Shown piece after piece: positions 1 to 9,100 of a DNA stretch of 47,609 nucleotides. The DNA is from an uncultured Verrucomicrobiota bacterium (GTDB lineage Bacteria > Verrucomicrobiota > Kiritimatiellia > RFP12 > UBA3636), in NCBI GenBank assembly GCA_947169825.1, contig CAMVRE010000004.1:1-47609 (forward strand), given 5' to 3'. The stretch's first letter is position 1, and each line of letters begins with the position of its first letter. A program made the translations under genes and the position numbers. The notes beneath the pieces are model-generated. The model had not been told where the DNA came from and did not search any database. It was given only the letters and a program-made list of their open reading frames with translations.

Positions 1-70
1 GGACGTCCGCCGTGAGCAGGATGCCCTGCCCGCCGACGCCGACGAGGGTGACGTTGGTTGTATCGTTCAT
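1..70 (-). CDS. iorB: Indolepyruvate:ferredoxin oxidoreductase beta subunit, N-terminal fragment (runs off window)
   Basis: Reverse complement of 1-70 reads MNDTTNVTLVGVGGQGILLTADV, a typical IorB/2-oxoacid oxidoreductase gamma-type N-terminus (GVGGQG); directly downstream of iorA on the same strand. Confidence 0.85.
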   Translation of the reverse strand, partial: MNDTTNVTLVGVGGQGILLTADV

Positions 71-94
71 GGTCTCAAGTCCCGGATCAAAGGT

Positions 95-127
95 CATTCA
101 GCATTCAGCATTCAGCATTCAGCATTC
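95..127. repeat. Heptanucleotide tandem repeat (CATTCAG)x~4.7 in the iorA-iorB spacer
   Basis: Direct reading: cattcag cattcag cattcag cattcag cattc. Confidence 0.95.
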
Positions 128-138
128 TTCGCCAAGGA

Positions 139-1920
139 TCATTCCTTCGTGGAGGAGATGGCCTTGAACGGGCAGACCTGCGCGCAGACGTCGCAGCCGA
201 TGCACGCGGCCGGCTCGATCTTCGAGCGGAAGCGGCCGGGGGCCGTCTCCTCGCCGCGGACGATCGCCGGGCAGCCGAGCTTGAAGCACGCGCCGCAGGA
301 CTTGCACTTGGCCGGGTCGACCGCGTGCGGGACCGCGCCGACCGCCTTCTTGGCGGCGATGACGCAGGAGCCGTAGGCGACGACGACCGAGGGCTCGCCG
401 CAGTCGAGCTCCTCCTTGAGGACGCGCTCGACCTCCGCGAGGTTGTAGACGTCCACCTCGTGGACGCGTTTCACACCGAGGGCGCGGGCGACCTCGGCGA
501 TGCTCGTCTGCACCGTGGGCTCGCCCAGAAGCGTGCGGCCCGTGCCGGGGTTCGGCTGGTGGCCGGTCATGCCGGTGATGCGGTTGTCGAGCACCACGAC
601 CGTGATCGCGCCCTTGTTGTAGACGACGTCGAGCAGGCCGGTCATGCCGGAGTGGAAGAACGTCGAGTCGCCGATCACCGCCGCGAGGCGGCCCTTGTAG
701 CCCGCCTTGCGCATGCCGAAGGCCGCGCCGATCGAGGCGCCCATGCAGATCGTCGTGTCCATCGACGAGAGCGGCGGCGCCACGCCGAGCGTGTAGCAGC
801 CGATGTCGCCGGTGACCGTCGCCTTGAGCTTCGCGAGCGTGTAGAAGACGCCGCGGTGCCCGCAGCCGGCGCAGAGCGTCGGGGGGCGCGCCGGAAGCGC
901 CGGCAGGGCCGGCTTCTCCGGCGCGGGGGCGGCGCCCTCCCCGCCGAGCAGCTCCCGGCGCAGCGCACGGAGGCGGTCGACGTTGAGCTCCATCATCCGC
1001 AGCTCGGTCGCGTAGTCGCGGACCGGGATGCCGGCGAGGACGATCGCGTCGCGCAGGACGGGGTCGAGCTCCTCGACGACGACGAGCGCGCCGACCTTCG
1101 CGGCGAAGGCGCGGATCCTCTCCGCGGGGAGCGGATTGGAGAAGCCGACCTTGAAGACGGGGAACTCCGGGAACGCCTCCTTCACGTAGTTGTAGGCGGC
1201 GGCGCTCGCGACGAACCCGAAGTCCGTGCGCTCGCCCGGCTCCTCGCGGTTGAAGGGGCTCGCCTCGGACTCCTGGCGCAGGACCTCGAGCCGCTTCTCG
1301 ACCTCGAAGCGCATCGCGCGGGCGTTCGCGGGGACGGAGACGTATTTCTTCGGGTTCTTGACGTAGGGCTTCGGCTCGACGGCGCCGCGGGCGCCGTCGC
1401 CGACGTCCACGAGCGACGAGGAGTGCGACGTGCGCGTGGTCATGCGCAGGAAGACGATCGAGCCGGTGCGCTCGGAGAGGTCCCACGCGGCGCGCGCCAT
1501 GTCGAAGGCCTCCTGCGAGTCGGAGGGCTCGAGCGTGACGGCGCGGGCGAACCTCTGCAGCACGCGGTTGTCCTGCTCGTTCTGCGAGGAGTGCATGCCG
1601 GGGTCGTCCGCCGAGACGACGACGAGCCCGCCGTTCGTCCCCTCGAACGTGTAGGTCATGAGCGGGTCCATCGCGACGTTGAGGCCGACGTGCTTCATGC
1701 ACACGAGGGCGCGGGCGCCGGCGATCGAGGCGCCGATGCCGATTTCCATCGCGACCTTTTCGTTGACCGACCACTCGCAGTCGATCTCGCCCTTGAACTT
1801 CGCGATGTTCTCGAGGATCTCGGTGGACGGCGTGCCGGGGTAGGCGGAGGCGACGTGGCAGCCGGCGGCGTAGGCGCCGCGGGCGATGGCCTCGTTGCCG
1901 GAGAGGAAGAGCTTGCTCAT
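139..1920 (-). CDS. iorA: Indolepyruvate:ferredoxin oxidoreductase alpha subunit
   Basis: 593 aa; SAYPGTPSTEI, TPP-binding GDIGCYTLG...GDSTFFHSG, and C-terminal ferredoxin motifs CKSCGACFKLGCP / CIGCDVCAQVCP. Confidence 0.95.
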   Translation of the reverse strand: MSKLFLSGNEAIARGAYAAGCHVASAYPGTPSTEILENIAKFKGEIDCEWSVNEKVAMEIGIGASIAGARALVCMKHVGLNVAMDPLMTYTFEGTNGGLVVVSADDPGMHSSQNEQDNRVLQRFARAVTLEPSDSQEAFDMARAAWDLSERTGSIVFLRMTTRTSHSSSLVDVGDGARGAVEPKPYVKNPKKYVSVPANARAMRFEVEKRLEVLRQESEASPFNREEPGERTDFGFVASAAAYNYVKEAFPEFPVFKVGFSNPLPAERIRAFAAKVGALVVVEELDPVLRDAIVLAGIPVRDYATELRMMELNVDRLRALRRELLGGEGAAPAPEKPALPALPARPPTLCAGCGHRGVFYTLAKLKATVTGDIGCYTLGVAPPLSSMDTTICMGASIGAAFGMRKAGYKGRLAAVIGDSTFFHSGMTGLLDVVYNKGAITVVVLDNRITGMTGHQPNPGTGRTLLGEPTVQTSIAEVARALGVKRVHEVDVYNLAEVERVLKEELDCGEPSVVVAYGSCVIAAKKAVGAVPHAVDPAKCKSCGACFKLGCPAIVRGEETAPGRFRSKIEPAACIGCDVCAQVCPFKAISSTKE

Positions 1921-1924
1921 GGCG

Positions 1925-2308
1925 TTATTCGACGACGATCTTCGCCTTGGCCGTGTAGCCGGCGGAGGATGTGGAGTTGGTGCCGGAGCCGGACGACGAG
2001 CCCGAGCCGATGGCGATGGCGGTCACGTTGTAGACGGCGTCCGACGCTCCGCTCTCGGCGTAGAAGACGACGCTCTTGCCGGTCGTGGCCGAGAGATGGG
2101 CGCCGTTCTCGTTGTCGAGCGTCCACCGGTAGTTCTCCCAGCCGGACGCGTGGAGCGCCACGCTCTGCCCGCCCTTCACCTTGGCGTAGTTGGGCGAGAC
2201 GGAGATCGAGTAGGAGTCTCCCGACTCGCACCCCGCCACGAGGACGGAGAGCGCGGAGGCGGCGAGGACGAGCGTGGCGACGAGGCCGGTGCGGAGGAGT
2301 GTTTTCAT
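1925..2308 (-). CDS. Small lipoprotein with an Ig-like fold candidate
   Basis: Start chosen at the internal Met (MKTLLRTGLVATLVLAASALSVLVAGCESGD) with a lipobox (LVAGC); remainder is a short beta-rich domain. Confidence 0.75.
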   Translation of the reverse strand: MKTLLRTGLVATLVLAASALSVLVAGCESGDSYSISVSPNYAKVKGGQSVALHASGWENYRWTLDNENGAHLSATTGKSVVFYAESGASDAVYNVTAIAIGSGSSSGSGTNSTSSAGYTAKAKIVVE

Positions 2309-2449
2309 GGCGAAGTCCCGGGTTTTTGCGTCCGTGGCGGGGTCCCGCCGCGAAGCGCGGCGCGGAGGGACCGGAGTATAGCAGGACGCCCGGAACGAGA
2401 CAAGCGGCATTGCGCGGCGCGGCGGGGTCTGCTAGAATCCGACGCCGCC

Positions 2450-4234
2450 ATGAGCGCCACGCCCGTCACCGAAACCCGCTTCCTCCGGCTCGACCTGCCG
2501 GACGGGGGTCTCCGCCTCGAGAAGGGCGGCGTCCTCCGCCAGGTGGACGTCGCCTACGAGACGTGCGGCGAGCTCTCGCCCGAGCGCGACAACGTCGTGT
2601 TCGTCTGCCACGCGCTCACGGGCGACGCCCATGTCGCCGGCCGCCACGAGGGCGACGACCGCGACACCGGCTGGTGGGCCGGCATGGCCTGCCCCGGCGG
2701 CGGCATCGACACGGACCGCTTCTTCGTCGTCTGCGCCAACATCCTCGGTGGCTGCATGGGCACGACCGGCCCCTCGTCGATCGACCCGGAGACCGGCGAG
2801 CCCTACGGCTCGCGCTTCCCGGAGATCACCGTCGCGGACATCGTCGACGTGCACCGCATGCTCCTGCGCCAGCTCGGCTTCGAGCGCATCTACGCCGTCG
2901 TCGGCGGCTCGTTCGGCGGCATGCAGGCGCTCGAGATGGCGCGCCGCCACCCGGACTTCGTCGACAAGGCCGTCTGCATCGCGACCGGCGCCTCGCTCTC
3001 CACGCAGGCGCTCGCCTTCGACGTCGTCGGCCGCAACGCGATCGAGCAGGACCCCGCCTTCAACGGCGGCGACTTCTACGGCGGCCCGCGCCCCGACGCC
3101 GGCCTCGCGCAGGCGCGCGAGCTGGCGCACATCACCTATCTCTCCGGCGAGATGATGAAGAAGAAGTTCGGGCGCCGCCGCCGCGAGCTCGCGGCCGCGG
3201 AGCGCGCCGCGTCCGCCGCCGGCGACGCGAAGGCGCCGGGGCCCGTCCACTCGATCTTCGAGGTGGAGTCCTACCTCCGCCACCAGGGGCACAAGTTCAT
3301 CGGGCGCTTCGACGCCAACTCCTACCTGCGCATCAGCGGCGCGATGGACGAGTTCGACCTCGCCTCCGGGCGCGCCTCGCTGGCCGAGGCGCTCGAGCCG
3401 GTGCGGGCGAAGGTGCTCGTCGTCGCGCTCAACGGCGACTGGCTCTTCCTGCCGCGCCAGTCCGAGTCGATCGTCCGCGCGCTCGCGACCGCGCGCAAGG
3501 ACGTCTCCTACTTCTGCCTCGACGCGCCGTCCGGCCACGACTCGTTCCTCATCCACATCGAGGAGCTCTCGCGCGTCGTGGCGGGGTTCCTCACGCGCCT
3601 GCCGGTGCGCCCGCCCGCGGACATCGACGCCGACCACCGCCGCGACTACGACGCGCTCGTGGGGCTCGTTCCGCAGAGCGCGCGCACGGTGCTGGACATC
3701 GCGTGCGGCGACGGCACGCTCCTGAACTACTTCGCCGAGAGCCGCCCGTGGGCGGACTGCACCGGGATCGACGTCTCGGTCGAGAGCGGCGCGAAGACGC
3801 TCGCGGCGGGGCACAACGTCATCCGCGCGGACGTGGACGGCGGGCTCGCGCGCATCCCGGACGACTCGTTCGACTGCGCGATCCTCTCCGAGTCGCTCCA
3901 GGTGATGCGGCGCCCGGACCGCGTCCTCTCGGAGCTGCTGCGCATCGCGCCGGTGGGGCTCGTCTCGTTCCCGAACTTCGGGATGTGGAAGATCCCGGCG
4001 GAGCTGGTCTTCCGCGGGCGGATGCCGGTCACGAAGCGCCTGCCCTGGCAGTGGTACGACACGCCGAACATCCACCTGTGCACCGTGAAGGACTTCCTCG
4101 ACCTCTGCCGCGCCAAGGGAATCAGGGTCGACAAGGTCGTCTACTTCTCGACGCTGCTCTCCTCGCGCATCCTCCGCGCCCTCGGAGCCCGCAGCCTCGG
4201 CACCTCGCGCGTCCTGGTGAAGATCCGCCGCTAG
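2450..4234 (+). CDS. metX: Homoserine O-acetyltransferase (MetX) fused to MetW-type methyltransferase-like domain
   Basis: Start MSATPVTETRFLRLDLPDGG; GGSFGGMQALEMARRHP nucleophile elbow and NSYLRISGAMDEFDL of MetX; C-terminal VLDIACGDGTLLNYF...SFPNFGMWKIPAELVFRGRMPVTKRLPWQWYDTPNIHLCTVKDF of MetW, in the same frame. Confidence 0.93.
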   Translation: MSATPVTETRFLRLDLPDGGLRLEKGGVLRQVDVAYETCGELSPERDNVVFVCHALTGDAHVAGRHEGDDRDTGWWAGMACPGGGIDTDRFFVVCANILGGCMGTTGPSSIDPETGEPYGSRFPEITVADIVDVHRMLLRQLGFERIYAVVGGSFGGMQALEMARRHPDFVDKAVCIATGASLSTQALAFDVVGRNAIEQDPAFNGGDFYGGPRPDAGLAQARELAHITYLSGEMMKKKFGRRRRELAAAERAASAAGDAKAPGPVHSIFEVESYLRHQGHKFIGRFDANSYLRISGAMDEFDLASGRASLAEALEPVRAKVLVVALNGDWLFLPRQSESIVRALATARKDVSYFCLDAPSGHDSFLIHIEELSRVVAGFLTRLPVRPPADIDADHRRDYDALVGLVPQSARTVLDIACGDGTLLNYFAESRPWADCTGIDVSVESGAKTLAAGHNVIRADVDGGLARIPDDSFDCAILSESLQVMRRPDRVLSELLRIAPVGLVSFPNFGMWKIPAELVFRGRMPVTKRLPWQWYDTPNIHLCTVKDFLDLCRAKGIRVDKVVYFSTLLSSRILRALGARSLGTSRVLVKIRR

Positions 4235-4238
4235 CGGA

Positions 4239-5060
4239 TCAGGGCACCGGGATGCACTCGCGGGGCCCGGGCGGAGGCGGCGGCGCGGGGACGAGCGCCG
4301 GCGGCGAGGCCCGGACCGCGGGCGGCAGGCGGCCGAGGCGCTTGGTGACGCCGGCGGCGAAGGCGCGCGCGCCGGCGTGATCCGGATGGAGCCGGAGCAG
4401 GTTCTCGGCCCGCTCGAGGCGCTGCGGGCTGTCCTTCCACGCGGGGACGAGTTCGCCGAGCAGTCCGTCGAGGAACCCCGCGTCGCGGACGTCCTCGCCG
4501 ACGCGCCGGACGAGGAAGTCGACGTCGTTCCGGCGTTCCTCCTCGGAGCGGGCCGGCTCCAGCAGGGTGTACTGGATGCTGGTGTAGCAGTAGTAGGCGA
4601 AGAGGTCGTTGGTGCGGACGGACGCGTCGAGCCGGCGGACGAGCGGCTCCATGAGCCGCGGGTCGCACCGGCTGGCCCGGACGTAGGCCCGGCTCGGACC
4701 GCAGGCCTGCGGCATCGTCGGGTCCCAGAGCAGCTCCGCCAGCGTCGGGAGCACGTTGGTCGAGGCGAACTCCCCCATCAGCAGGAACGTGATCTCGTGT
4801 TCGAACGAGGCGCAGTAGTCGGTCCGCCGCGGGCGGAGGTCCGCCTCGAGCGCGAGGAGGATCTCGGCGCAGTCGTCGGGCGTCCAGCCGTTGCGCCGGA
4901 CCGCCCCCCGCATCATCGCCTCCTGGCACCCCTCGTATCCGAGGATGTTCCGGACGACCCGGATGCCGTTGGTGAGCCCGGGCGCGTCGAGGGCGTAGGT
5001 CCGCGGCGGAAGCAGGAGCAGGGCGGGAAGGAGCAGCAGGATGGTCGTCTTCGCTTTCAT
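4239..5060 (-). CDS. Secreted alpha-helical (HEAT-like) protein, paralogue of 10202-11164
   Basis: Signal peptide MKAKTTILLLLPALLLLPPRTYA; shares C-terminal pattern (W+xSPQRxExAxxxLxxHPDxAxxxAF) with the 320-aa protein at 10202-11164. Confidence 0.7.
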   Translation of the reverse strand: MKAKTTILLLLPALLLLPPRTYALDAPGLTNGIRVVRNILGYEGCQEAMMRGAVRRNGWTPDDCAEILLALEADLRPRRTDYCASFEHEITFLLMGEFASTNVLPTLAELLWDPTMPQACGPSRAYVRASRCDPRLMEPLVRRLDASVRTNDLFAYYCYTSIQYTLLEPARSEEERRNDVDFLVRRVGEDVRDAGFLDGLLGELVPAWKDSPQRLERAENLLRLHPDHAGARAFAAGVTKRLGRLPPAVRASPPALVPAPPPPPGPRECIPVP

Positions 5061-5078
5061 GGCGCGTTTTCCTTTCGT

Positions 5079-8000
5079 TCAGTTGCTGTGCGGGTTGGGG
5101 TCGGCGTTCTGGAAGAATCCGACGGGCGCGTTCGATTCGCGGTAGGGCTCGGTGGTGTAGATGGGCCTCCAGATGGCGCGGACGCCGCCGGTGGTGATGT
5201 CGCGCTTCGTCGGCGAGCAGCGTCCGTACATCAGCGTCCTCGTGATGAGTTCGGACTGCATGAGGGACGCGGGGTAGAACCCCTCGAAGTCCGTGGTCCC
5301 CCAGTCGCCGGGAAGGCGGTCGCGCGCGACGACGCCCGCGACGTCCGGCATTCCGTCCACGTTGTTCCCGTAGATGTCGGGAAGCCCCTGGGCGTGTCCG
5401 AGCTCGTGGGCGAGGCTGTTCGCCCCCGCCGCCGCGCGGATCGCGCATCCGCCGGGACTCGTGAGGCCGTTCGCCCCGACGATCGATTCCACGAAGTAGA
5501 CCTCGATGCCGTCCGTGACGTGGTGCGTGTCGACCAGTCTCGCGAACGCCGGCCATTCGTCGCCGGCCTTCTGGATCACCGCCCAGGCCCCGTTCGTGGC
5601 GGTGAATCCGACGGGCTCCTGCAGGACGAACCGCCGTCCGACCTGCCGGTAGATGTCGTTGGCACCGGCGATCCGCGCCCGGACGGTCGCGGCGTCCGTG
5701 ACGGGCCCGTTCGTCCCGCAGACGATCCACGCGTGGATCGGGATCACGGTCTCGGAAGTAATGACGTGGACGTTGGCGAGCGGCGCCGGCCCGTCCCAGC
5801 CGGCGATGTCGGCCGTGAGCATCGAGCCGCCCGACGCGATGCCGCCGGTCACCTCGATCTCGCGGCCGCGGAGGCCCGTCGAGGGAACCAGCGCGGAGGG
5901 GTTCGACACGTTCCAGACGATGTTGGAGTCCGGGAACGCCTGCGGCTCGATCCCGATCCGGAAGCGCGCCGTCTGCCCGCGCAGGATGCCGCAGGGGTTC
6001 ACGACGAAGCCGTCGACCTCGTTCGTGTTCACCGGCTCGAACCGGATGTCCGCGACCCAGACCTTGCGCGTCCGCGGCAGCGCGTTGGTGGCGAGATTCC
6101 CCGCGGCGTCGCGCTGCGGGACGAGGATGCTGTAGCGGATCTCGGAGGGCGCGCTCCCGCTCAGGCTCTCGCCGACGACCGTGAGCAGTCCCGTGGCGTC
6201 GTCGCCCGCGGAGAGCTCGTGCCCGGAGGCGTCGCAAACGGAAAGGTTCGGCGACGCGGAGACGAACCGGGCGCCGACCGCCGTGTCCTCCGGCGGGCAG
6301 CAGCACGAGGAGGACCCGACGAGGACGATCTCCCTCCCGTGTTCGTCGAGAATGTCCGCGACGCGCACGACGATCGGCGGGCAGGTGCAGTCCGAAAGCG
6401 CGTTCGTGACCGCGGGGCAGTCCTCCTCGTGCCAGCATTCCTCGTCCTCCCCGTGGACCATGCGGCACCAGTCGCACCAATGCTGGCCCTCGTCGTAGCA
6501 GCGGTGGATCGAGACGGTGTCGGAGATCCCGCCGTAGTCGAGCGCGGCCTCGACGGTCGCCGTCCCCGTCGCGCTCGCGCCCGCCTCGGACGAACCCACC
6601 TCGAGCCGCACGGCGCCTTCGCCGATCGGGTCGAGGTTGTCGAGCGTCGCGTCGGCGAGCCCGATCCCCGTGCCGGCCGGTTCGATCGCGAACCGGTAGT
6701 CGCGGTGGTCGTCGCTTCCGTGGAGGCAGTCGGGCGCGTCGGGGTCGACCGGCTCGAGCTCCAGCGTCGGCTGCGCCACGGCGGCCTCGCCGCCGGCCGC
6801 TTCGCCGTCGAGCAAGCCCTCCGGGTCGTCGCGCCAGCGCGGCGCGCCGCCGCCTCCGCTCCGCAGCCATCCGCCGCCGCGGCGCGTCGGATGCGGCGCG
6901 CGCGGCGCCGGCGAGAGCCGCAGCGGCACCGGGTTCTCCCCCGTCGAGAAGAGATGCACGTCGAGCCGCTCGCCCGGCGGAAGGCGCAGCGCGTAGTTCG
7001 TCGCCGCGCGGAGCGGCAACGCCAGGTCGCCCACCGTCAGCATCGCGCGGACGCCCGCCGGAATGTCCGCGTCGAGGCGGATCGTCCAGTCCGCCGCCAC
7101 GGGGTCGTCCGCCCACAGCCGGTGCGCGCGCCAAGCCGCCGGGTCGGCACCGTCCGGGATGCCGTCGTTGTTCTCGTCCGCGTCGCGCGGATCGGACCCG
7201 GCGAGCGCCTCCGGTCCGTCCGAAAGCCCGTCGCCGTCCGTGTCCGCGCGGCGCGGGTCGGTTCCGTGGACGAAGACCTCGTCCCGGTCGGAGAGCCCGT
7301 CGCCGTCGGAGTCGCCGTCGCCGATCGCCGCGATGTTCCTCCACTCGAGCGCGAACCGCGCGGGCGTCCGCAGCGCGCCGTTCGTGCAGAGCAGGTCCGC
7401 GACCGGGACGCCGTTCGCGACGCGCGCGCCGTCCACGCGCCAGACCGTCTCCGCGAGACTCCCCCACGCGGCTCCGCCGGGAGCCCCCTCGGGGAGGGGG
7501 CCGAAGTAGAGCGCGTTCACGCCGTTCGTTCCGGCCTGCGCGCCGATCGCGAAGTTCGTCGCGGGCGGGTCGAGCACGTCCGCGAAGTCGTAGCGGTAGG
7601 TGAAGTCTCCGCTCGGCTTCAGCTCCGCCTGGATCGTCGCGCGGCGGCCCGGCAGACGGTCCACGAGCACGTTCTCCCACGCGACGATCAGCCCGCCGCC
7701 CGGCGCCGGCGCGTGCCAGAGGCGCGACGGCGCCGCGTTCGTCTCGTTCGCCGCCGGCAGGATCCCGAGCGGCGCGCGGAAGGGCGCGAGCGCCGGAACC
7801 GCGGTTCCGTCCGGCAGCGCCGCCCCGGGCGGCGGATGCCGCGCGCTCCCGAAGGACAGCGCGCCCGACGCGCTCGCGTAGACGCGGTGCACCGGATTCG
7901 TCCCGAGCGCGAAGAACGGCTTCTCCCGCTCGATCCAGACCCCGTCCTCCGACGCGCCCCGCAGCCGCCACGCCGCCGCCTCGACCGAATTCGTCGGCTC

Positions 8001-8324
8001 CGCGCGCATCGCCACGTCCCGCGTCCGCACCTCCACGAGCCCGAACGCCGGCTCCGGCGGCGGCGCGGGCGGCACGCTTCGGAGACCCCCGCCGCCGCCG
8101 CCACCCCCGCCGCCGTCGCCCGGCTTCGTGCCGCCGATCGCGACGACCGCGACGAGCAGCGCGAGCGCGGCGGCCTGTCCGAGCGGCCCGCTCCGGCGCA
8201 GCCGCGCGAGGAGCTCTCGGCCCTGGGTCGAGCGCGCCGCGAGGCGGGCGAGGCCGTAGAGCCCGAAGCCGCACCAGAGCGCGGCCAGCGCGAGCGCGAA
8301 AAGCGTATGGGAGAGGTCGTCCAT
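5079..8324 (-). CDS. Large membrane-anchored/secreted protein with TSP3-like calcium-binding repeats and putative metzincin-like metallopeptidase domain
   Basis: 1081 aa; N-terminal hydrophobic segments; DGDSDGDGLSDRDEVFVHGTDPRRADTDGDGLSDGPEALAGSDPRDADENNDGIPDGADP; HELGHAQGLPD; downstream TLMYGR; Cys/His-rich region HRCYDEGQHWCDWCRMVHGEDEECWHEEDC. Confidence 0.8.
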   Translation of the reverse strand: MDDLSHTLFALALAALWCGFGLYGLARLAARSTQGRELLARLRRSGPLGQAAALALLVAVVAIGGTKPGDGGGGGGGGGGLRSVPPAPPPEPAFGLVEVRTRDVAMRAEPTNSVEAAAWRLRGASEDGVWIEREKPFFALGTNPVHRVYASASGALSFGSARHPPPGAALPDGTAVPALAPFRAPLGILPAANETNAAPSRLWHAPAPGGGLIVAWENVLVDRLPGRRATIQAELKPSGDFTYRYDFADVLDPPATNFAIGAQAGTNGVNALYFGPLPEGAPGGAAWGSLAETVWRVDGARVANGVPVADLLCTNGALRTPARFALEWRNIAAIGDGDSDGDGLSDRDEVFVHGTDPRRADTDGDGLSDGPEALAGSDPRDADENNDGIPDGADPAAWRAHRLWADDPVAADWTIRLDADIPAGVRAMLTVGDLALPLRAATNYALRLPPGERLDVHLFSTGENPVPLRLSPAPRAPHPTRRGGGWLRSGGGGAPRWRDDPEGLLDGEAAGGEAAVAQPTLELEPVDPDAPDCLHGSDDHRDYRFAIEPAGTGIGLADATLDNLDPIGEGAVRLEVGSSEAGASATGTATVEAALDYGGISDTVSIHRCYDEGQHWCDWCRMVHGEDEECWHEEDCPAVTNALSDCTCPPIVVRVADILDEHGREIVLVGSSSCCCPPEDTAVGARFVSASPNLSVCDASGHELSAGDDATGLLTVVGESLSGSAPSEIRYSILVPQRDAAGNLATNALPRTRKVWVADIRFEPVNTNEVDGFVVNPCGILRGQTARFRIGIEPQAFPDSNIVWNVSNPSALVPSTGLRGREIEVTGGIASGGSMLTADIAGWDGPAPLANVHVITSETVIPIHAWIVCGTNGPVTDAATVRARIAGANDIYRQVGRRFVLQEPVGFTATNGAWAVIQKAGDEWPAFARLVDTHHVTDGIEVYFVESIVGANGLTSPGGCAIRAAAGANSLAHELGHAQGLPDIYGNNVDGMPDVAGVVARDRLPGDWGTTDFEGFYPASLMQSELITRTLMYGRCSPTKRDITTGGVRAIWRPIYTTEPYRESNAPVGFFQNADPNPHSN

Positions 8325-8330
8325 GGCGCG

Positions 8331-8930
8331 CTACCTCAGGATGAGAATGCCGGCATCCGTGTCGAGCCGGACCGAAGCCGCCTCGTCGCCGCGCGGATCC
8401 GTTCCGCGCACGTCCACGCGGGCGGCGTTCCACCCGCGGGAGAAGAGCCACTCCGGCGGCGCCGCCGAGAGCGGCGCGAAGAGCGCGTTCGTCGCCCCCT
8501 CCTCGCGCGCCTCGAACGCGACCGGACGCCCCGACTCCGCCAGGCGCATCGACAGCACGAGCGCCCGCGCCGCCGCGCCCTCCGCCGCCACCGCCGGCGG
8601 CTCCTCCGCGCGGCCCGTCGGCGACGCGACGAACCACGCCCCGGCGTCCCAGCCGAACGCGAGCGACTCGTCGCCCTGCACGAGCGGCCCGCCCGGATCC
8701 CGCGACGCGCCGAACGAGACCTGGACGTTGTTCGAAGGCGTCGCGACGAGCGCCACGCGCGCCTTCACGAGACGCGCCCGCGCGACGATCGCGGCCGGCA
8801 ACGGCGCGTTCGTCGTGCTCTCCGTGTCGGGGAACGCCGGCGGCGGCGCGGGCGGAAGCGCCACCTCCGCGGCGCGCGCGGATCCGCCCGCGAGCGCGAG
8901 CAGAAGGATCGGAAGGAGTCGGGCTTTCAT
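8331..8930 (-). CDS. Secreted protein of unknown function
   Basis: Start MKARLLPILLLALAGGSARAAEV gives a signal peptide; 6 nt upstream of the 1081-aa gene. Confidence 0.65.
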   Translation of the reverse strand: MKARLLPILLLALAGGSARAAEVALPPAPPPAFPDTESTTNAPLPAAIVARARLVKARVALVATPSNNVQVSFGASRDPGGPLVQGDESLAFGWDAGAWFVASPTGRAEEPPAVAAEGAAARALVLSMRLAESGRPVAFEAREEGATNALFAPLSAAPPEWLFSRGWNAARVDVRGTDPRGDEAASVRLDTDAGILILR

Positions 8931-9017
8931 TTTCGGGGGGCTCCGGGGGGTTCTGGACATCCCGCGGCGAACCGCCGCGATCGCCCCGTATCCTACCCCG
9001 CCCCCGCCCCGGCCGAA

Positions 9018-9038
9018 TGCTACAAATATGCTACAAAT
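9018..9038. promoter_or_regulatory. Direct repeat TGCTACAAAT-N1-TGCTACAAAT upstream of the 8930-4239 gene cluster (candidate operator/promoter element)
   Basis: TGCTACAAAT at 9018-9027 and 9029-9038 (11-bp period); same arrangement at 14575-14595. Confidence 0.5.
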
Positions 9039-9045
9039 TCACCCC

Positions 9046-9075
9046 GGCGTGGCGGGGTCTCCACCCCGCCGCGCC
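9046..9075. repeat. GC-rich inverted repeat (13-bp stem including one G-T pair, 4-nt loop)
   Basis: GGCGTGGCGGGGT ctcc ACCCCGCCGCGCC. Confidence 0.7.
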
Positions 9076-9100
9076 AGGCCGCGCGGATCGTCGCCCGCCG

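Noticed and set aside
95-127. CRISPR array
   Set aside because: The repeats are 7-bp uninterrupted tandem units with no spacers, and no cas genes are present.
58-4380. 1440-aa plus-strand ORF and other very long ORFs opposite or overlapping real genes (e.g. 4231-8637, 4377-9176, 23696-26920, 25656-27878)
   Set aside because: Low-complexity Arg/Ala/Asp-rich translations antisense or out of frame to recognisable genes; typical of high-GC shadow ORFs.
7240-7330. DNA-level tandem repeat in the TSP3 region
   Set aside because: Explained by the protein-level D-x-D-x-D-G calcium-binding repeats rather than by a separate DNA element.
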